Below, piece after piece: positions 20,885 to 32,930 of a stretch of DNA of 64,000 nucleotides. Position 1 is the first letter of the stretch, and each line of letters begins with the position of its first letter. The notes under the pieces are model-generated. The model worked only from the letters and a program-made list of their open reading frames with translations. It was not told the DNA's origin and did not search any database. This DNA is from Biomphalaria glabrata (Eukaryota; Mollusca; Gastropoda; Planorbidae): the NCBI RefSeq assembly GCF_947242115.1, contig NC_074725.1, positions 21,105,398-21,169,397 on the forward strand, written 5' to 3'. The position numbers and the translations under genes were made by a program.

Positions 20885-21057
20885 TCGTTTTATGTAGAGA
20901 GGGGACGGCCCAGGAATACATGGCGCCGAATTTTGGAAGCAGATGCCAAGCAGATAGGCAAGACGTGGGGACAGTTGGAGAGACTCGCCCAGAGGCGAGA
21001 CGCCTGGAGGAAGCTGGTTGGTGGCCCATGCCCCAGAACGGACCACAGGCAGAGATG
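20885..21057 (+). mobile_element. LINE-5 fragment, interrupted by foldback element
   Basis: It encodes GRPRNTWRRILEADAKQIGK and then TWGQLERLAQRRDAWRKLVGG, a LINE ORF2 C-terminal motif. The LINE sequence resumes at 23257 after the foldback insertion (GCAGAGATGAGATGATG). Confidence 0.78.
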
Positions 21058-23256
21058 GAATTTAGGAAATTTAGGCACCGGATATTTAGGCACTGCGTAT
21101 TTACGGATATTTAGACACCTGATATTTAGGCCCCCGGAAATTTAGGCACCCGGATAATTAGGCACCCGGAAATTTAGGCAACGGATAATTAGGCACTATT
21201 TGACAAGACGGAAAATTAGGCACCGGAAAATTAGGCACTCTTTAATAAGCGATCTTTGTTTTGAAAATAATTAAAAAATGTTAACGTCTATTTTATCCTT
21301 AGGCTTTGGACTATCGGTGACGTTATAATAAATAGTAACTATAACGATTCTAGCTAAAGAAAAGCTGACAAAATGGGGAAAAAATGACAGTCATGAGAAT
21401 GTGTGGAAAAAATGACTCCTGAGTCATTATATAATATAGACATCACAGGATTCAGGGGAGGGGAGGTAGAGATGATTCTCCTCTCATTGCTTCCGTCCAT
21501 CACCAACCCCCTAAGGTTGACTGGTGAGTTTTTTAAATTGATGATTATGCAAATTGTGTAAATATTTAGTTACTAATGTAAATACTTAGGATTAAAAAGT
21601 ATTATAAAATATTTTTATTATGTCGGGGAGTGTTGGTGATAAATATAATCGCAATCGCCCTCTGCTTGTGGGAAAGGGAGGGGTCGTACTCTTAAAATGG
21701 GATGGGCGGGGGGGGGGGGGGGTGCACAAACTCTCACTTAAATGAGAGGATTTCTCGCAGGTAGATGTAAACTTAGTCGTAAAAGTTACGTAGTGAATCT
21801 TAAGGCTACACACTGGACTAAAGGGTATGGAAATACAAAGGTGTTAAAATGGAATTCTGGGGATTATATTTTAGAGGCCTTCCAAAAACTTTGGTAGACA
21901 CATTTCTGTTAAAACCATCATAATAATAAGAACAGTAATAAAAATAATAATATATATAAGGGAAATGAAGATAGTTACATTTCATTGGGCAGTTTTGAAA
22001 GTTAGGGAAACGAGTTTTTTGTTGTTGTTTTTTTTTTAATCATGTGTGTGTGTGTGTGTGTTTAATAATGTGTGTATGAAACCTTTTTTGTCCTTGTTGT
22101 TTTTTTTCGTTCTGAAGAAAAAAATAATTGTATAAGGTACTAAACACAAAAGGAATGGGGGAATCATACCTTCTCGAAAATTGTAGTAAATATATTTGGT
22201 TTATGATAGAGAAGGCGGAGTTAAATTGGAACGTCAACAATCTTCTATAAGCAGAATAAGTATTAATAAGAGACCAATATTCCAAAAAAATGATATTTAA
22301 ATTTTTAACTCATCTGTCTTTTCCATAAACTTTTTTAAAACTTTCAAAACATTATATTTTATCGTAATTTCTAGCCGTTTTGCGATTTCCATTGCAATTT
22401 ATATAAATATTATATTACATAAATGTACATATATATTCAATAAAAGTGAATGACCACATTTGAAGGACGTAACACTTCTATACACTCCCACAATAGATCT
22501 TCCTAAAGGGGTTACCCATTAACAATAGAAAAGAAGGAGTTAATAGTTGATAATAGATATTAATGGTATTATAAAATATGTATACTACTTTAGTTTATCA
22601 ACATATCTAATTCCTATAAGTAACGCGCGCAAATCCACCCTGCTCATTTCCATTCCCACCATAAGAAGATAATTTTCTCCAGACTTCCATTTTAGCAGTT
22701 ATGTTCAATGCTGTACCCTGCCCTGTACTCCAGTGTGTAGCCTTGAGTCTCATTGCGTCATTTTCACGACCTAGTTAAACATCTACCCGCCACAAATCCT
22801 CTCCTTTAGTGGGATTGCGTAGAGGAGGAAGGGCTTAGGTCAGGAAGCAATGAGAGGAGAATCAACTCTACCTCCCCTTCCCTGAATCCTGTGAGGTCTA
22901 TATTTTATAATGACTATTAATCCGGAGTCATTTTTTCCACACATTCTCACGATTGTAATTTTTTCCCCTCGTTTTGTCAGCTTTTTTTTTATATCATGAA
23001 AATTCAGTAAGAATCGTTATAGTTGCTATTTTTTTATAACGTCACCGATAGCCCATAGCCTAAGGATGACATATACAAAATTAAGGTCGCTAATTAAAGA
23101 GTGCCTAATTATCCGGTGCCTAATTTTCCGCCTTGTCAAAAAGTGCCTAATTATCCAGTGCCTAAATTTCCGGGTGCCTAATTATCCGGGTGCCTAAATT
23201 TCCGGGAGCCTAAATATCCGGTGCCTAAATATCCGGTGACTAAATTTCCAGATACC
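21058..23256. mobile_element. 2.2-kb foldback-type DNA element with long inverted arms
   Basis: The flanks are perfect 9-bp duplications GCAGAGATG (21049-21057, 23257-23265). The arms begin GAATTTAGGAAATTTAGGCA (left) and GGTATCTGGAAATTTAGTCA (right, inverted). They contain tandem units of the form CCGGATAATTAGGCAC (about 16 bp). The arms match from 21058 to about 21494 against 22843-23256. After an unmatched piece of about 225 bp in the left arm, they match again at about 21725-21890 against 22650-22830. Only about 700 bp of centre is unpaired, and it encodes no transposase. The 9-bp duplication and long arms suggest a non-autonomous Mutator-like or FB-like element. Confidence 0.88.
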
Positions 23257-23289
23257 GCAGAGATGAGATGATGTAGAAACTCTGGTGAG

Positions 23290-24000
23290 TATAGTATTTG
23301 TGCAAGAGGAACAAGCAAACAAAAAAAAAAACTTTTTTATAAAACAAAGCTTAGATTAAGTGAACCAACAAGTTCGGATCAGTCATGTAATTACATTTGT
23401 AATAGATCGAGACAAACAATATTTTTTTTTTACTAATTGTTTTTGTTTAACGTAATATCATGCGTTTAACTTTCTCAATGAGCTTTGATTCTACTCACTT
23501 GTCTGGACATTTGGAAAGCTGTAGGGGATTAAAAGAACGGATATTTGGGTGATCGCTTTTTAAATGTATTTAAAAAAAAAAAGGGGGGGGGGGAAACAAC
23601 CTGAATTCGAACTTGTGGGCTAAAGTCATCTTAGGCTCGTCAAGCCAACGCGTTTACTACTTTACAAGCGAAGAGTCTATGAACATGGAATATTGTTTCT
23701 ATTTCATGTTTTTGTTCACTAAGCCTCAAACGGATGAAACGGCATTCTAGAAAGTGGACTAATTCAGCTTCAGTACTTCAGTCAAGTATAATTTCTTTCC
23801 CTTGTTTGAGATACCAAACAAAACAATAGTTATTTAACTAATTGATTATTTTTTTTTAAAATTGATTCTTGTGTTTTCAGGAAAAAAGAAATAACTATGC
23901 ATAATTTTAGCTTGATCCAAGATTGGGTGTGGGAGAAATAACGTGTGCAAAACTATTTTTCCAGACACACAGAGTGAGTTGATGTAAGCTTTGTAAATAA
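23290..24000 (-). repeat. Interspersed repeat R1, near full-length
   Basis: Minus-strand copy with all blocks. Its tRNA-like segment at about 23590-23680 is clearer than others (TGGCTTGACGAGCC, AAGTTCGAATTCAGG). It ends with the core at about 23890-23990 (TTGATCCAAGATTGG). Confidence 0.75.
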
Positions 24001-24200
24001 AAATAGACAAGATGAAGAGTTGAAACATAAAGAAAGAAAGAAGCTACAGAAAGGAGAAAAAACGCAAAGGAAAAAAAAACAACGAAAGAAAATTAAAGGA
24101 AGATTAAAATAAAATGTAAAAGACAACAAATAAAAACAAAAGTATAAAAAGAAAGAAAAGAAAAAGGAAGAAATATGTAGTCATCATTTAAAGAAAAGAG
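24000..24200. repeat. Purine-rich low-complexity tract
   Basis: GAAAGAAAG and AAAAGG-type sequence over about 190 bases, directly after the R1 copy. Confidence 0.8.
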
Positions 24201-24619
24201 AAAAAATAGCCTTAGATATTGAAAATTTGAAAGGATGAATGGATGTAATCATTCAAAATGGAGGGGGTGGGTGTGGTTCTACTTATTGTGTAAGAACTTT
24301 GGAAAGGTTATACATTAATTAATCATTTTAATATGGGGGAAAATTAAACAGAATAAAAGTTTAATTACTAAAAATAAAGAAATGTCTACCTACAAATTGG
24401 ATGAGAAAGAAGACAGCTGCTTAGTTCAAAGTGAAACTTCCACATTGTTTTGTTTATCTGATCGTAGGATATGGTGTGACTGAAGACAGAGACCTTGTCA
24501 GGGGAATCAGGTCAATGTTTTAGTCTCTATGCTGTCACGTCTGTTCTCAAGGTAGTCTGGGTTGCTTCGCTTATATATAATAAAGAGAAGATGATAAGAA
24601 AATCATTCTAAACAAAATA

Positions 24620-25395
24620 TATATTAAAAACAACAAAGCTTATATTAAGTGTACCTGTATCAATTAGTTTGGATCAGTCATGTTAGCAATAGATCTAGAC
24701 TAACAATAATAAATCCGTGCGATAACAAATATTTTTACCAACAGTTCTTTGTTTCATGCTTTTAGCTTTCTCATGTGCTCTGATCCTATCACTTGTTTTG
24801 GACCAGTTGGGAAGGGGGGATATCTGGATGAATGTTACTTGATCGCTTTTTAAATATATAAAAAGAATTCGAACTCAGGGTTCAAGCATTCTTAAAAGAC
24901 AAATTGAATTTATATCACCTAATCAGTGAAGTATAATTTCTTTCTTGTGTTCGAGATACCAAACAGAATAATTAATTAGTTAATCATAATTGTTTTTTTT
25001 TATTATTATTAATTCTTGTTTTGCCAGGAAAAAGAAATTTTAAAAAAAAGTAAGTAAAGTTCCCCTTTCAGACATTGTGGTCTATAGGTCAGATGATTCT
25101 GTGGCCTACGGTTAACGAGGATGTCATGTGGCCGACACAACGACCAACCGCCTTTACTTTTCCCAGAGCTGGCTGAACTCAGAGGCCCCAGAAGATCCCC
25201 AAATTAAAAACCAGTCTTCACCAGAATTCGAACCCCGGACCCCGGTTCGAAGTCAAGCGCTTTACCACTCAGCCAACGTGCCTAAAAGTAAAAATAATAA
25301 TAGTGCAAAATTTCAGCTTGATCCAAGATTGGGTGTGGGAGAAATAACGTGTTCAAAATTTTTACCAGACAAAAAGACAATCAGAGGGAGTTGAT
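24620..25395 (-). repeat. Interspersed repeat R1 with nested SINE
   Basis: A minus-strand R1 copy from the TTGGATCAGTCATG block to the core (AAATTTCAGCTTGATCCAAG) and CAATCAGAGGGAGTTGA. It is split by an S1 SINE at 25051-25282. Confidence 0.75.
25051..25282 (-). mobile_element. tRNA-derived SINE, family S1, nested in R1
   Basis: Minus-strand box A region TGGCTGAGTGGTAAAGCGC and box B region GGGTTCGAATTCTGGTGAAG. It ends at GACCACAATGTCTGAAAGGG. Confidence 0.85.
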
Positions 25396-25454
25396 ATAAG
25401 CTTTGTAAACAAATTAAATAGATTTGTCAATAATAATAATTTGTCAATAATAAC

Positions 25455-25560
25455 AAAATTTTGTTCCAGTCCGAAGATTAATGAGGAGTGCAGCATTTCA
25501 CTGGCTACGCAGTCCTAGAAGCGACCTACATATTTTGCCACATTGGAGCTCAACTGTACA
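25455..25560 (-). mobile_element. LINE-3 3' fragment
   Basis: Matches 50370-50460 (CGAAGATTA-TGAG, GCGACCTACATATTTTGCC). It would encode the finger and the C-terminal end. Confidence 0.65.
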
Positions 25561-26004
25561 CAAAAGTATAGCCTACAAAAAGATTTAAGAAGGCTAAACA
25601 AATTGAAAAAAAAACAACAACGTTTAAAATTTTTCAATTAAGCCATATTCTAATTTAATTTTATTCCTAATTTAATACGACGCAATCAATAAATGTGACT
25701 CCTCTGTCGCCTACAGTGGATAGGAAGAGGTTTGTAAAAAATGTCATACAAGACAGCTAGTCCACACATTTTACACCATTATTCGACTTGCTCTCATAAG
25801 GCTCTGAGTGAGCGATATTGCTTTAAACTGCTGAGCTGGTGTTCTTTTAATTCTTTGTGGGGATCTTAAATGCATCTTTTAATTACGGGCCACTAAGCTT
25901 TATTCTGCTTGGTCGTCGTGTTGGTGAAGTCATGTCCAACTGCCGAAGAAAGACGTTAATTCCTCTTGCACTATGAAATATAAAATACATTTTTGTCATG
26001 AACA

Positions 26005-26201
26005 AGGCAGATGGTGTACAGGTCATGGACGGTTAACGAGGGTATCGTGTGGCCATCACAACGACTAACCATTTATACTTTTACCAACTATTGTCAGGTA
26101 CTCACTAGAGTTGGAAGTTCAAAATCCCAATCTTTGCTGAGATTTTAAACCCCAGACATATCGCTTCGGAATCAAAATGCTTTACCACTCAGCTACCACG
26201 G
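26005..26201 (-). mobile_element. tRNA-derived SINE, family S1, diverged
   Basis: Minus-strand TGGTAGCTGAGTGGTAAAGC and the S1 body. The box B region is eroded, so it is an older copy. Confidence 0.75.
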
Positions 26202-26770
26202 AAATGTGTGAAAAGGTGCGTCATTAATTATGCGACTTAAAAGCTTTAAAAAAAAAAAAAAAAAAAAGCCTGCCCTCCTTCTGAATACGAGACATGGGTG
26301 AAAGAACGAACACGACAACACGATCTAATTGATCCTAAGTCTAATGAAACAGTTCTAGGAAAAGAAAATAATTAATTAAACTGGCACACTCATGGAAATC
26401 ACTAAAAATGTTGACCAGAACTATTTCTATTATCTGATACAGTGAGATAGAGACAGCACGTTCTGGTCCAAGATAACAAAAGGTCACTTGATCTCAAAAG
26501 GCCAACGCTCAAAGAGTTATTTGGTACACATATGTACACATTTCAAACATTCTTGTTTGCAGTTATGCAGAGTAGAATATCCACACCATTTTACACACAC
26601 CATCATAGAATTACATTTTTACTGCTTGCTCTACTGCTTGCCTTTTTTTTAACCCAATGTAAACCGTTGTATGAAACAAATATCATCTGGTCATCACTAA
26701 ATTGCACCAATGTCCACATTTCAGCTTACTTATGCAATGATGCTATCAAGCTTTGGATTTAGAAAGTATG

Positions 26771-27010
26771 TAGTGTAATAACGTAAGGAAGGCAACTCAA
26801 CGATACATATGTTTATTTTCATGGGGACATCACAAATATACAGAACAACGTCTTTCTTGAGTAAAGCCTGTTAATAAACTCTAGACTCAAGCGGAACTGC
26901 GTTATCTTCTCCCTAGTGTAAACATCCTTTCTAGTCTAGTCTCTAACATTCACAGTGCGACATTCTGCACTAGCTTAGATAGCGGTGTGCATGGCAAGGT
27001 TATAACTTTT
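26771..27010. repeat. Interspersed repeat R5 (copy 1)
   Basis: Colinear with 48852-49085: TGTAATAAC, CAACTCAACGA-ACATATG, GTAAACATCC, ATGGCAAGGTTATAA. It could be a short solo terminal repeat or a MITE. The ends are not resolved. Confidence 0.55.
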
Positions 27011-28051
27011 ACCATAGACCTAAATATATTATATCTAGACTGGACTGTCACTGGACATGAAGATCTTTTAACAAAACCAAAAATTACTTGAAATTTTTTT
27101 TTTTTAAGTTAAAAAAAAAGGCGTTATTTTGTAAAGTAGTTTAAGAACTAAATTATTTTTTTCAACCTTAACCTAAGTTACATATAATTTAATTTTTAGA
27201 ACTAGATCTAAAAAGTAAGAGTAAAATTAAAAACGAAAGTTACTCTAGTCATATAATTATTATTTTGTAATTTTTAGATACATAATCTAGAAAGATCTAG
27301 GGTAATCAATCTACTTAAATGTACATAAGATGATTAAAATCAATAGACAAGAATTATTTCGATCTAGGATTTTTGAAACATTATCTCAATGGAAACTAAC
27401 AGGAAGTGGCTTTGTTTCATATATTTGCGTGAATATATAGTTCTTTGATTAATTGCCCATTCTAAAAAAAATTAAAGACATTCTAAGAATTGAGTTTGCA
27501 TTATTTCTAAACTTTGAAAACTAAAGATCATTACTTTTCTAAGACAGAATTGATTGATTTTCCTAGATTTGGGGCGACTTCCCTTACAGCTTGAAAAAGA
27601 GTTACGTACATAAAAATTTATATATATAGGTCTTTGAATCGATCAATCGCGAATAAGAATTTGTTTCCGATTTCTAGTCTAGATATAATATTATGTCCAT
27701 GAGTGTTACATTTTGATATAGGACAATCGTAGGAATCTGTGTATATTTCTATATTTCTTTATTTCTATTCACTTTGGCTTTCAATACGTCTATATTTCTT
27801 ATTACATATGCAGTAAAGAGAGCAAGTCAACTATTTGAGGGAGCTACTGGCGAGCGGATCGCCATTTGACCTTCGCCTCGGATTTGGCCAGCAAGTGTCA
27901 GCACATAAAACGGCAAAGAATGTGGAGAAACAGTTCCTCCGGGACATTAGGAAATGTCGAGGGCCCCGGTTTCTCTCCAACATCTCTCGACTCTGTACGT
28001 TGCTAAATAAAATATTCGTTGACTCTCTTTGTATATATCTTATTAGAGTAT
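27011..28051. other. AT-rich sequence, no gene
   Basis: A 107-codon frame beginning at 27835 shows no recognisable domain and runs into the LTR. Several CTAGATCTAG motifs are present. Confidence 0.35.
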
Positions 28052-28793
28052 TGTTACGTATTTCTGATCTTCTGGCTAAATGTAGGCACACAAATAAAAA
28101 CACTGCAAAGAACTTGACGACTCAACTTTCAGTTTCATATAACTTTAATGACTATTAACTCTAACAATTTGTCACTGTAACATGTAGAGTAGAAGACTGT
28201 ATAATATCTGTCAGTTTACAGTTAGCTATACTTCGTTGCAATTCACCTCTTCTCAACTTGCATCGAGTCGTATTCCACAGAACAGACCAACAACACACTT
28301 CCCAGTGTCGCTCCAGGTCTCCCAAAACTGAACCAAGTCGTACTCAAGTCTACCACATCAGAGCCGCACACGTCTTACATCGACTGTATCGACTGTAACG
28401 GCTCAAGTCCACTGTAGTTAGCTGTATATACTTTAACGACAGTAGTCCACTCCAGTTAACTCTACCCTAGTTAACTTGCATCGAGTTGTACACATTTCTC
28501 TTCCACTGTCTCGCACAGTAGACAACAGTAACGAAGACTGTACCGACGATTCCACCTACGACTCCATACGACTCACTCACGACTGACTTTCACATTAACT
28601 CTCTGGCTTATATAGAGTCCCTAATCGCTCCTCCAAAGTTGCACAAACACGGCTAGTATCTTCTGGAACAAAACGTGAGGAAACGTCACATCCTGTCTTT
28701 GTTTATGCATGTAGATTCCAGAAAACACTGGCTGCTGTGTCATCTCGCTGGGGGCACTCGTTGACCTCTACTTGTCACTGTTTATTTGTAACA
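28052..28793 (+). mobile_element. Solo LTR (fossil LTR retrotransposon)
   Basis: The 742-bp unit starts TGTTACG and ends TGTAACA, with the 4-bp duplication GTAT on both sides (28048-28051, 28794-28797). There is no internal region nearby, so it is a solo LTR left by recombination. Family not resolved, perhaps Ty3-like. The intact ends and flanking duplication suggest it is not very old. Confidence 0.78.
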
Positions 28794-28941
28794 GTATGTT
28801 TTTTTTAATCAGTCTCCAATTCTCAAGTTTGCATAAATAAATGTAAGAAAATATTAAAAAAAAAAAAAAAGCTTATATTGGATGTGGTTGTAGCAATAGT
28901 TTTGAATCAATCCATGTACTTTATTTGTAATAGCTCTAGAC

Positions 28942-29606
28942 CAGTGATGCCCAAAATACGACTCGCGTGCCCCATCCGGCCCGCGACGTGGTTCTATCCG
29001 GCCCGCCAAAACGTCAGAACAAAGTATTACCCCCCCCCCCCCTCTTTTTCATTAAAAAAAATTGAAAATGCTTATTTTCCTTTTTTTAGGGCCCTCACTA
29101 TTAACCTTTTAACGCTTGTGCGTTTCTGAAACGGGACTCTGAATGTAGAATCTACCAGGAAAGGGGAACGGATCTTTACTATTTTGTTGAACATAATAAT
29201 TAGCCAACATATTTAATTTGTAAAGAAAGTGTGCTTGTTGAAAAAAAAACATATGCAACGGCCTTACAAAACAAATATGACAGCATTCTTGATTTGAGCC
29301 GCCAATAAAAGATTGTAAAAATGCGACTGGAGGGTTGATGAGAATATTTACCAAAAAAAATTAAATAAGTCGGTGGTAGAGCTAGCTACAATGTTTCTCA
29401 CATTTTAAATAGAGAAATGAAACCACTTTCCGAAGCGTAAAAAAAAAAAAAAAAACTTCTAATGTCTCATTAATTAATGTAAGTTCCTGATCAAATAGTT
29501 TCAGGCCGATTTCATTTCGTTTTTGAACCTTTTCTGTCATGTGGCCCGCGACACGTGTGTTGGAAATGAAAATGGCCCGCAAGTCGAATTAGGTTGGGTA
29601 TCACTG
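28942..29606 (+). mobile_element. Non-autonomous hAT-like element (copy 2)
   Basis: 665 bp, starting CAGTGATGCCCAAAATACGA and ending ...TATCACTG. Perfect 8-bp duplications CTCTAGAC at 28934-28941 and 29607-29614. Same family and orientation as 4010-4769. No transposase. Confidence 0.92.
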
Positions 29607-29639
29607 CTCTAGACCAACATAATACATTTGTGAAATTTA

Positions 29640-30140
29640 ATTTTTTAATTAATTGTTTTCTAGCGCAACTTCTAGCAATGCGCTATGATTTAACACTTTA
29701 ATGAACAATGGAAAGGGGGGGGGGATGAAGGAGGGAGAATATGGGAGAATGTTTCTGTGAACGCTTTTCAAAACCAATTTTAAAAAAATTGCTCCTCTTC
29801 AATTGGAACTCAAGAGCTAAAGCCTCCTTGGTGGTAGGCCGACACTCTCGCCATTGAGATAGAAAGAGCTTATAAAAATAGGTTTTAGAGTTAGGTTTCT
29901 ATTGTTTATTTCAAGTTTTTAGGCAAACACCTATTTCTTCTCACATGGTTATCTCCCCTTAGCTAGATTTTATTAACAAAAGTAATTAATTACGACCAAT
30001 TGATTTTTGTAAATGGTCGATTTATTTTTCAATTGAATTGTGTTGTTAGGCACAGTGAATAGGTGTGCAAAGTTTCAACTTGATTCGAGAGTCCAAAGTA
30101 GGAGAAATAACATGTACAAAACTTCTACCAGTGAGTAAAA
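29640..30140 (-). repeat. Interspersed repeat R1
   Basis: Minus-strand copy containing the tRNA-like block (about 29800-29870) and the core (CAAAGTTTCAACTTGATTCG). The TTTATTAACAAAAGTAATTA region replaces the usual AT block. Confidence 0.65.
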
Positions 30141-30149
30141 AAAAAAGAT

Positions 30150-30555
30150 TAAACTCATCCTACGCTTGTCATCGGTTTATCATCTGTGTCGAACCCACTA
30201 TACATATTGTGATCATATACACACAAATACGTGTACATAATTTGTATAATTCAAAGATCTTGGATAAATAGACTAGCCGACCAGGAGATTAAGTGACCAT
30301 GGGAGTTTAATGACCTGAGATAAAATACAAGGGGGAATAAATGACCATGAGATGGATTAAATGACCGGACGCCATCTGCAAACTTGTTATCAAAAGTTAA
30401 CTGCGTGCGCAGCTTTATATTAGCAAATTTATTATCAGATGGATTAACAGTAATAGAGTGTACTTGTGTAGATGACGGTATGAGTATACTGGTCAAATCT
30501 TAATTAGCCAGAGCTTAAGTTTATGTACATCTATAAACAGGTGGTCCCATAACAT
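30150..30555. other. Unassigned sequence
   Basis: Contains a short degenerate repeat of the type TTAA(G/A)TGACC(A/G) (about 30280-30370), written variously as TTAAGTGACCATGGGA and TTAATGACCTGAGAT. Nothing else recognised. Confidence 0.4.
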
Positions 30556-31040
30556 TTGTTATGCAATACTGAGATCCTTGCACGAACAGGTATTCCCAGC
30601 ATCTTTATAGCCCTCAGACAACGCCGCCTGCGCTGGCTTGGACATGTTCGCCGGATGGAGGACAAACGCATCCCGAAAGCCATCCTCTACGGACAACTCG
30701 CGACTGGCTCAAGAAAAACTGGTCGCCCCCACCTCCGTTACATAGATGTAATAAAACGGGACCTCAAATCAGTGAACATCAATACTGACCGTTGGGAAGA
30801 CATAGCTCTAGACCGCACCAGATGGAGAGAGACAGTGACCAATAAAGCTATGGATAGCGAAAGACTATGGACCTCAGCCCAGGAAAAAAAACGGACAATG
30901 CGAAAAATGGCCGGCTCCTCTACCACCTTAGCAAAAGCCACCTTAAACTGCGCTATCTGTGGACGAAAGTGTCTCTCCAAAATAGGGCTCCACAGCCACA
31001 TGAGGAAGTGTGCGAATGAACCATAGTCGTTCTACGACTG
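30556..31040 (+). mobile_element. LINE-2 ORF2 C-terminal fragment, intact frame
   Basis: A 156-codon open frame: RQRRLRWLGHVRRMEDKRIP, KTGRPHLRYIDVIKRDLKS, TDRWEDIALDRTRWRE, and a final finger CAICGRKCLSKIGLHSHMRK with a closing Cys. This is a widespread C-terminal signature of endonuclease-type non-LTR elements. It is 5'-truncated. Decayed copies lie at 7478 and 56446. It is not a host gene. Confidence 0.88.
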
Positions 31041-31182
31041 AAGGAGGCCAATGAATGAATAAACAGTGTGCCAACTAACAGAACACAAATATATATTTAT
31101 CTAGAAACACTAGCTCGACTGGCTATAATACCACAATACAGTATATTTATCCACACAACGGAGTTAGATTTCAAAGTGAATT

Positions 31183-31510
31183 AGTTTCAATTTTTACAAT
31201 GATGTTTTTCACCTGACGTTTATCAACAAGTACATTAGCACTGACTGAGGTGATGCTCTCAATAGAAGAATTAGGGGGAAAAAAAGAAACAATAAAAGTA
31301 AAGTCTTTAAAGTGTCATGCAAAAGGGAAAGCAGATGAGTCACAAAAAAAGACCCAGAAATGAGAATATAAAAAAACAGAACTAAAATACTTGAAATGGG
31401 TGAAAGTTAATTGTGTATTGTTTCTACTTGGACCACCTGCTGGCCTTTCTAACAGAATAAACATCGAGTTAGTGGTAAACACTTTAGTCGTTTTGTTTTG
31501 GTTTTCGTGG
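31183..31510. repeat. Paralogous tract, locus 1 part a
   Basis: Colinear with 43640-44560: GATTTCAAAGTGA, AAGAAACAATA-AGTAAAG, TCTTTAAAGTGTC-TGCAAA, GCAGATGAGTCACAAA, ACCACCTGCTG-CCTTTCTA. The LINE at 43835-44336 is absent here. Confidence 0.8.
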
Positions 31511-31750
31511 TTTAAATACCAGACAAAAACTTTTTCTGGTATTTAAAGTTCACGTTGATAGAGATCTTCTGTATGTTTCTTTACTAGCAGTACACACCGG
31601 CTACGCCCGTTGAATTGTTCCCAGGCTTTATAATGTTTGTTATGATTGGAACACCCTCTTTTTTTTAATTTTAATAAACGAGCCTCACATAATCTAACAA
31701 ACCTTTTTAGCCCGTTAATTAGTGTATCTCTTACAATGAAATTTTACGTC

Positions 31751-31756
31751 CCGCTT

Positions 31757-31795
<39 letters not shown>

Positions 31796-32178
31796 TTCTT
31801 TCTCTCTCTCTATCTCTCTCTCCTCTCTCTCTTTCTCTTTCTCTCTCTCTTCTCTCCCTCTCTCTCTTTCTCTCTTTCTTTTTTTCTCTCTCTCTTTCTC
31901 TCTCTCCTTTCTCTCTCTTTCTCTCTCTCTTTCTCCTCTCTCTTTCTCTTTCTCTCTCTCTCTTTCTCTCTCTCTTTCTCGCTCTCTTTCTCGCTCTCTT
32001 TCTCTCTCTCTTTCTCTCTCTATCCCCTCCCTCTCTCTTTCTCTCTCTTTCTCTCTCTTTCTTTCTCTCTCTTTCTCTCTCTCTTTCTCTCTCTCTTTCT
32101 CGCTCTCTTTCTCGCTCTCTTTCTCTCTCTCTCCTCTCCCTCTCACTATCTCTTTCTCTCTCTTTCTTTCTCGCTCTT

Positions 32179-32210
<32 letters not shown>

Positions 32211-32500
32211 TCCTCTCCCTCTCTCTATCTCTTTCTCTCTCTTTCTCTCTCTCTTTCTCACTCTATCCTCTCCCTCTCTCTCTCCTCTCCCTCTCTCTCT
32301 CCTCTCCCTCTCTCTATCTCTTTCTCTCTCTCTTTCTCTCTCTCCTCTCCCTCTCTCTCTCATTCTCCCTCTCTCTCTCCTCTCCCTCTCTCTTTCTTTC
32401 TCTCTCTTTCTCTCTCTTTCTCTCTCTCTTTATCTCTCCTCTCCCTCTTTCTCTCTCTCCTCTTCCTCTCTCTCTTTCTCTCTCTTGTTCTCTCTCTCTC

Positions 32501-32531
<31 letters not shown>

Positions 32532-32701
32532 CTCTCTCTTTTGTCTCCTCTCTCTCTCTTTCTCTCTCCTCTCTCTTTTCTCTCCTCTCTCTCTTTCTCT
32601 CTTTCTCTCTCTCTCTTTCTCTTTCTCTCTCTCTCTCTCCTATCCCTCTCTCTCTCTCATCTCTCTCTCTTTCTCTCTCTCTCTCTTTCTCTCTCTCTCT
32701 T

Positions 32702-32733
<32 letters not shown>

Positions 32734-32735
32734 AT
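31751..32735. repeat. 1-kb polypyrimidine (CT/CTTT) tract
   Basis: Almost pure C/T on the plus strand, made of CTCTCT, TTTCTCTC and CTCCCTCT blocks with higher-order periodicity. It gives long open frames on both strands with only Ser/Leu/Phe or Arg/Glu/Lys, which are artefacts. Confidence 0.98.
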
Positions 32736-32837
32736 TCGTTGTCTGAATCCTCCATTTTTTTTTAATCCGCGCATCGTAATATCTCCCACATAAACTTTTG
32801 ACTTGATTTGGAAAGACCCGCTTCATAATGCCCCTTC

Positions 32838-32930
32838 AGCTTTCTCGTTCCGAAGTCGCGCCTGCAACCAGGTACTCTCCACGATGTCAGTTGCTGTCTA
32901 AGCTGGTCTTAAAGCGTTGGCGTTGGCCAT
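32838..32930 (-). mobile_element. LINE-3 fragment
   Basis: Matches 50590-50690 (TGCAACCAGGT-CTCT, ATGTCAGTT, AAGCTGGTCTT-AAGCGTT). Confidence 0.6.

Noticed and set aside
20749-21114. 121-codon open frame
   Set aside because: It is LINE coding in another frame fused with the foldback arm.
30556-31026. Host zinc-finger protein
   Set aside because: Same sequence occurs as decayed copies at 7478 and 56446; the finger is the LINE C terminus.
31646-32746. 366-codon frame and its minus-strand counterparts
   Set aside because: It is coded by the CT tract; only Ser/Leu/Phe or Arg/Glu/Lys appear. Not a gene.
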